Shown here one piece after another: positions 27,734-31,424 of a DNA stretch of 31,424 nt. The notes under the pieces were generated by a model. The model was not told the origin of the DNA and searched no databases. It was given only the letters and a program-made list of their open reading frames with translations. Every line of letters begins with the position of its first letter. Position 1 is the first letter of the stretch. This stretch comes from Mycoemilia scoparia (lineage: Eukaryota; Kickxellomycota; Kickxellomycetes; Kickxellales; Kickxellaceae): assembly GCA_027575805.1 (NCBI GenBank), contig JANBPU010000189.1:1-31424 (forward strand), written 5' to 3'. Both the position numbers and the translations under genes were made by a program.

Positions 27734-30700
27734 TTAGACACCAAATCTTGAAACTAATTGATTCAAGGGTTTCAAGAACTCCAAAGACGATGATGATTGT
27801 TGTTGAAGCTGGGTTTCAATATCTCTGACTAGTTCGCAGACATCATACCAAACTTGTCTACGAATCTTGTTATCGTCAGTTGTAAGTTCACTTTTTCCTC
27901 TTAAATCAATCGTAGAATTCTGGCCACCACTGTTGTTGTTGTTGTTGTTGTTGCTATTGCTGCTCCCATCATCATTTTGTTGAGATCCACCACTACCAGT
28001 AGCAAATCTTCTGGTTCCAGATTTTCTGAACCTTTGTAAACTGGCCTCGGTCTTGGCCACACTCTGCAACAAATCCTGGACTTGACCATAGAATTGAGCA
28101 GCCAAGTTTTTACAAACCCTAAATTGGACCAAACTAACAATATCCAAAGGCAAGCTGCTGCTGCTTAACTCATACCCACTAGCGTTATTATCAGCAGAGG
28201 AGGTTTTTATAGATTTGGTAAATATCTTGAGCGGATCCAATATTTTTGCAACATACGCGAGATGTTTTTTGGGAGTTGGCCGATTAGTGTGTCTATAAAG
28301 CGATGGCGTATGACGAATAGACTTGGCCAGCTCTTCGCAATATCCAGCTATTTTAATTCCCAGCAACGAAACAAGTCGGTTAACTTGGTTGGTTTGTAGT
28401 GTCTCTGCCAATGTGGATTCTAAACTGTTAGAAAGCATTTGATACAAATGCTGCTGAGGAAGTAATTGTTGCCCATCTCCATTGCTAGTGGTGTTGTTGA
28501 TGTTGTTATCAGATCCCCCATCAGCAGAAACAAAGGTGGTCATGCCTGTTGTTGTTGTTGTTGTTGTATCTTCGATGTTGATGCTAGCAAGACTATCCTT
28601 TACTCTGGTTGCCAAATGGTCTCGACACAGATTCATTAGATGAAGCACATCATGTAGGCGAACTACCAACGGCTCAATAACATCCAATGAAAACGTCTTG
28701 ATTTGTGAAACAGCCCCACCATTACCAGGGGGACTACTCCCACTTGCGCCAGATGTAGTTGTTGTTGTTGTTGCTTCGATTGATCTTCGAGGCTGAAGTG
28801 TAGGAGAACCAGATGGTCGAGTACCACTATTTGGATTAGCTGGCTTAAGTGGCGGGCTCCTGACAGCAGCGCTTTTACCATCGCCAGCATTATCATCATC
28901 TCCATTGGGACCACTGACTGGATTGTCATTCAAATACTTGTTATATCTCAATATAAGCTGTAAATACAATCTCCAGAACCGATTAGCCAATACTTCAATA
29001 AACACATCCTCACTCCAACACCATTGCATTGCTCGATAAATAATAGTCGCTTCAGCCGTACAAAATCCATCGCCAGGTGTCTTTACTTCAAATGATCTAG
29101 CTGAGCTGCTAACAGCTCTACTTCTCGAGCCACCACCACCACCACCACCATCTCTGCTACTACTACTATTATTATTATTATCATTATTGGGTGTAGAACC
29201 TGAAGGATTAGGCGACCCTCTTCTCGAAATCCCCTGACTATAATACCCACCACCACTGGTAGTATTATTATTATTATTCATGATACAGTTTTGGAGTTGA
29301 GTCTCAACGCTTTGTATCAACGTTTTTTGTCTGATAATAAAATACGCACTCAACTGCCACTTATTCATAAATTCCGCAAAGCTAGGCTCATCTCTCAACT
29401 GAACCCACGCCACTTCAGAATTACATAACCTGGTTTCCAAGTTATCCACAAACTTTATAGTCTGTATATAATTCTTTTGGAACCGATCTGGTATTCCGGG
29501 TATAAACAAGTTGGAATAGTCCCTGATAATCTTTGCCGAAATAATTTTCCAAAATACTCGAGGCCCTATACTGTATCCTTCAGTAGAGAGTGTGGACTCT
29601 GTGTATTTTATTAGGGGCTGGCCGTATTTTATAACAAAGTCTGTTATTTCTGTGTGGATTTGTTGAAGAACCATGGGATCTATCAAAATTCCTCCTCTTC
29701 CACTGGAGTTTGTTCCTCTGTTCAATGGTCGGGTGAGGATTTTAGTTATAGTAGGCTCAGCAATACTATTCCGTAAAATCAATTCCGCACGTTCAACTTG
29801 CCCAAGCGCAGCAAATGCACGAAGACACTGCTCAAGTGGCACGAAATACAAAGAAACCAACTTCAACTCATCCACCACCGACCCATCACCACCACTGCTA
29901 TTGCAGTTATCAATAAACTCCATATACCTTTTAGCCCACTGCTTCAAATACGCCACCAAATCCATATTAAGCGTCGTTTCAAACATTTCGGTCCTCGCAA
30001 CCAACTTCTTGACAAACGAATACTGACCGCCCTTATTCATCAAATACCCCAGTCTATTATAATCCGCAGCCACACGTTCCAAAAGCTTAACCTGCTCCAA
30101 CACCTCTCCGGCCTCTCTTTTATTCTGCGACTCTCTCAATATCCCCTCGACATTGCTAAGCGACTTTGAGATATTCAAAAACAACTGAATAGTTTGCTTT
30201 TTATCGCGAATGTTTGTTCGTTGTTGGATCTTGGCTTCAAACCGCCGCAATTCTTGGTCATACTGGGTTTTGACCTCAATGATTTGGTTGCGTATCGACT
30301 CTAAGGGCTGGCGGACTTGGTGTTGCGTAGATTTTTCATCGCCAATTCCTTCAACGCTAGCAGATAATCCCAAAAAATCATTGTACCGGTCGTTTATTAG
30401 TGAATGCAATTGGCCCTTGAGTGACCCCAATTTGGATTCTAATTTTTGACGCATGATTTGTAATGTATTTTCTGCCACAGTTGTATCCTTTTTGTGGTAT
30501 TTGTTGTTGGTGTCAGACGTGGTGGTGGTGGTGGTGGTTGTTTGTTCTTGTACCCAGGAATTTACATCAAATGGTTTATAAATTCCATAAGTTGTTGTTG
30601 TTGCTACTCCAGAGGTTCCATCATCATCATCATCATCATCTTCTTCGTCGTCGTCGTCACCACTACCACCTTGTATATCTTTTTTATTGTGTTGGTATTT

Positions 30701-30940
30701 GGTTGATAATGATAATATCGACTGATATCCTTTTATTTTATCAAGACCCGTTGACATTACAGACGCTGTTGTTGTCCCAGTTAAATTGGCTGAATTTGGG
30801 AATTGCCCACCAGCCCCACCTCCAGTTGCCGCCTCCATCAGTTCTAAGTCCACCATTCCAGATGGTGATGTAGAAGAAGGGGCAGCAGGTGATGGCGTTT
30901 GGTCTGTTATTTTTTGTTGTGGTGGCTCTGGCTGTGTCAT
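27734..30940 (-). CDS. COG2: Conserved oligomeric Golgi complex subunit 2 (Cog2)
   Basis: 1068 residues, one exon from ATG at 30940. Cog2 belongs to lobe A of the COG tether, which captures vesicles for retrograde traffic within the Golgi. The N-terminal COG2 domain covers about residues 121-270: PFDVNSWVQEQ, interrupted by a Thr run, then LQIMRQKLESKLGSLKGQLH, LINDRYNDFLGLSASVEGI, and a long coiled coil (PLESIRNQIIEVKTQYDQEL ... IQQRTNIRDKKQTI). The central part is helical (ARTEMFETTLNMDLVAYLKQ). The C-terminal conserved region appears around VLANRFWRLYLQLILRYNKY and NQVNRLVSLLGIKIAGYCEE up to the end. At 1068 aa it is much longer than typical Cog2 (about 700-750). The excess is low-complexity insertions: an acidic run (DDDDEEDDDDDDD, 95-107), Thr, Asn and Ser/Gly tracts. 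No signal or membrane segment, as expected for a peripheral Golgi protein. Confidence 0.9.
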   Translation of the reverse strand: MTQPEPPQQKITDQTPSPAAPSSTSPSGMVDLELMEAATGGGAGGQFPNSANLTGTTTASVMSTGLDKIKGYQSILSLSTKYQHNKKDIQGGSGDDDDEEDDDDDDDGTSGVATTTTYGIYKPFDVNSWVQEQTTTTTTTTSDTNNKYHKKDTTVAENTLQIMRQKLESKLGSLKGQLHSLINDRYNDFLGLSASVEGIGDEKSTQHQVRQPLESIRNQIIEVKTQYDQELRRFEAKIQQRTNIRDKKQTIQLFLNISKSLSNVEGILRESQNKREAGEVLEQVKLLERVAADYNRLGYLMNKGGQYSFVKKLVARTEMFETTLNMDLVAYLKQWAKRYMEFIDNCNSSGGDGSVVDELKLVSLYFVPLEQCLRAFAALGQVERAELILRNSIAEPTITKILTRPLNRGTNSSGRGGILIDPMVLQQIHTEITDFVIKYGQPLIKYTESTLSTEGYSIGPRVFWKIISAKIIRDYSNLFIPGIPDRFQKNYIQTIKFVDNLETRLCNSEVAWVQLRDEPSFAEFMNKWQLSAYFIIRQKTLIQSVETQLQNCIMNNNNNTTSGGGYYSQGISRRGSPNPSGSTPNNDNNNNSSSSRDGGGGGGGSRSRAVSSSARSFEVKTPGDGFCTAEATIIYRAMQWCWSEDVFIEVLANRFWRLYLQLILRYNKYLNDNPVSGPNGDDDNAGDGKSAAVRSPPLKPANPNSGTRPSGSPTLQPRRSIEATTTTTTSGASGSSPPGNGGAVSQIKTFSLDVIEPLVVRLHDVLHLMNLCRDHLATRVKDSLASINIEDTTTTTTTGMTTFVSADGGSDNNINNTTSNGDGQQLLPQQHLYQMLSNSLESTLAETLQTNQVNRLVSLLGIKIAGYCEELAKSIRHTPSLYRHTNRPTPKKHLAYVAKILDPLKIFTKSIKTSSADNNASGYELSSSSLPLDIVSLVQFRVCKNLAAQFYGQVQDLLQSVAKTEASLQRFRKSGTRRFATGSGGSQQNDDGSSNSNNNNNNNSGGQNSTIDLRGKSELTTDDNKIRRQVWYDVCELVRDIETQLQQQSSSSLEFLKPLNQLVSRFGV

Positions 30941-31424
30941 TTATATCTAATGGTCACGATTCTGTCACAGCGAGATAGGTGTGTTCCAATAAAGTAAAAA
31001 AAAAGACCACAGAAATGATATATACTAGTTAAATAATAATAGCTAAAATGCAGCAAAATGGTAAAGCAAAAGTCATCAATATGGGTTATTTAGTTCAAGG
31101 CTTTAAAGTAGAACTGCTAGTAATACTACGTACCAGGAAGGATATAAATCGATCTGTTATTGAATTGTTTCACAACCACTGAAGCCACGATAATTACACT
31201 GCTTAGAATATGTTTTGGTAAAGTACACTGACTGGCTGAATGTATAAAATGTAAAAATGAAACATTACAAATGGCTAAAACTAAATTATGGGTAAACATA
31301 ATAATGATTTACTGATGATTTAAATTAATTAAATCAATTTTTGATTATGTGGTGCTATTTTGTGAAAATAGCCACCAATCACGATTTCACTGCCTTCCTA
31401 TGAGGCTTATTATGACAATGATTT
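30941..31424. other. Intergenic upstream of COG2, with a terminal hairpin
   Basis: AT-rich and without a gene. It presumably holds the COG2 promoter. A hairpin sits at 31351-31376, described separately. Confidence 0.4.
31342..31381. repeat. Inverted repeat / hairpin near the window end
   Basis: GGTGCTATTTT (31351-31361) pairs with AAAATAGCCACC (31365-31376) around a 3-nt loop, and TGATT (31342-31346) pairs with AATCA (31377-31381). The GCCACCAATCAC part resembles the GGCCACCAAAAGTCACCC end of the MITE-like copies, so it may be a relic of that family. Confidence 0.4.

Noticed and set aside
1..31424. tRNA and rRNA genes
   Set aside because: I looked for A/B-box-like GGTTCRANNCC contexts and rRNA-like conserved tracts and saw none that fold into a tRNA. 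A tRNAscan run would settle it.

Overview
The window comes from a eukaryote and almost certainly a fungus. It is AT-rich. Short GT-AG introns (about 90-260 nt) interrupt several genes, and TATA-driven promoters sit 100-220 bp upstream of start codons. Many proteins carry long Asn, Thr, Gln, Gly or Ser runs encoded by microsatellites. The conserved genes are eukaryotic housekeeping genes: a Pol epsilon/CHRAC histone-fold subunit, an M18 aspartyl aminopeptidase, the DEAD-box helicase Dbp7, ribosomal protein L35 and Golgi tethering subunit Cog2. The secreted six-cysteine proteins resemble fungal chitin-binding modules (CBM19-like). An early-diverging (zygomycete-grade) fungus is my inference; nothing here fixes the genus.

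Layout. 1-1.7 kb: a truncated inverted-repeat element and a 49-aa secreted peptide gene (minus). 1.9-3.8 kb: Dpb3/CHRAC1-like gene (plus) and an 85-aa intron-containing orphan (plus). 4.3-6.4 kb: three-exon M18 aminopeptidase (minus), with one GC-AG intron and a possible upstream membrane-anchor exon. 6.4-9.2 kb: dispersed MITE-like repeats and a 60-aa secreted protein gene (minus). 9.4-11.3 kb: 614-aa Ser/Pro/Gly-rich orphan (minus). 12.6-19.8 kb: three secreted six-Cys genes (all minus) with very different tails, separated by gene-poor DNA; an assembly gap (95 N) lies inside the repeat array of the first. 21.1-22.8 kb: three-exon Asn-rich protein with a coiled coil (minus). 23.2-26.0 kb: DBP7 (minus), head to head with RPL35 (plus, 26.6-27.5 kb). 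27.7-30.9 kb: COG2 (minus), convergent with RPL35. The remainder is AT-rich intergenic sequence ending in a hairpin.

How the genes relate. Dbp7 and L35 both serve the 60S ribosomal subunit and share a 613-bp divergent promoter region. The three six-Cys proteins share cysteine spacing. Two of them also share a near-identical core promoter at exactly the same distance (179 bp) from the ATG, so they look like a locally expanded, co-regulated cell-surface family with fast-evolving tails. The most noteworthy items are this family with its nested Cys-bearing minisatellite, the non-canonical intron needed to complete the aminopeptidase active site, and several very small secreted or orphan genes that a length-cutoff annotation would miss.
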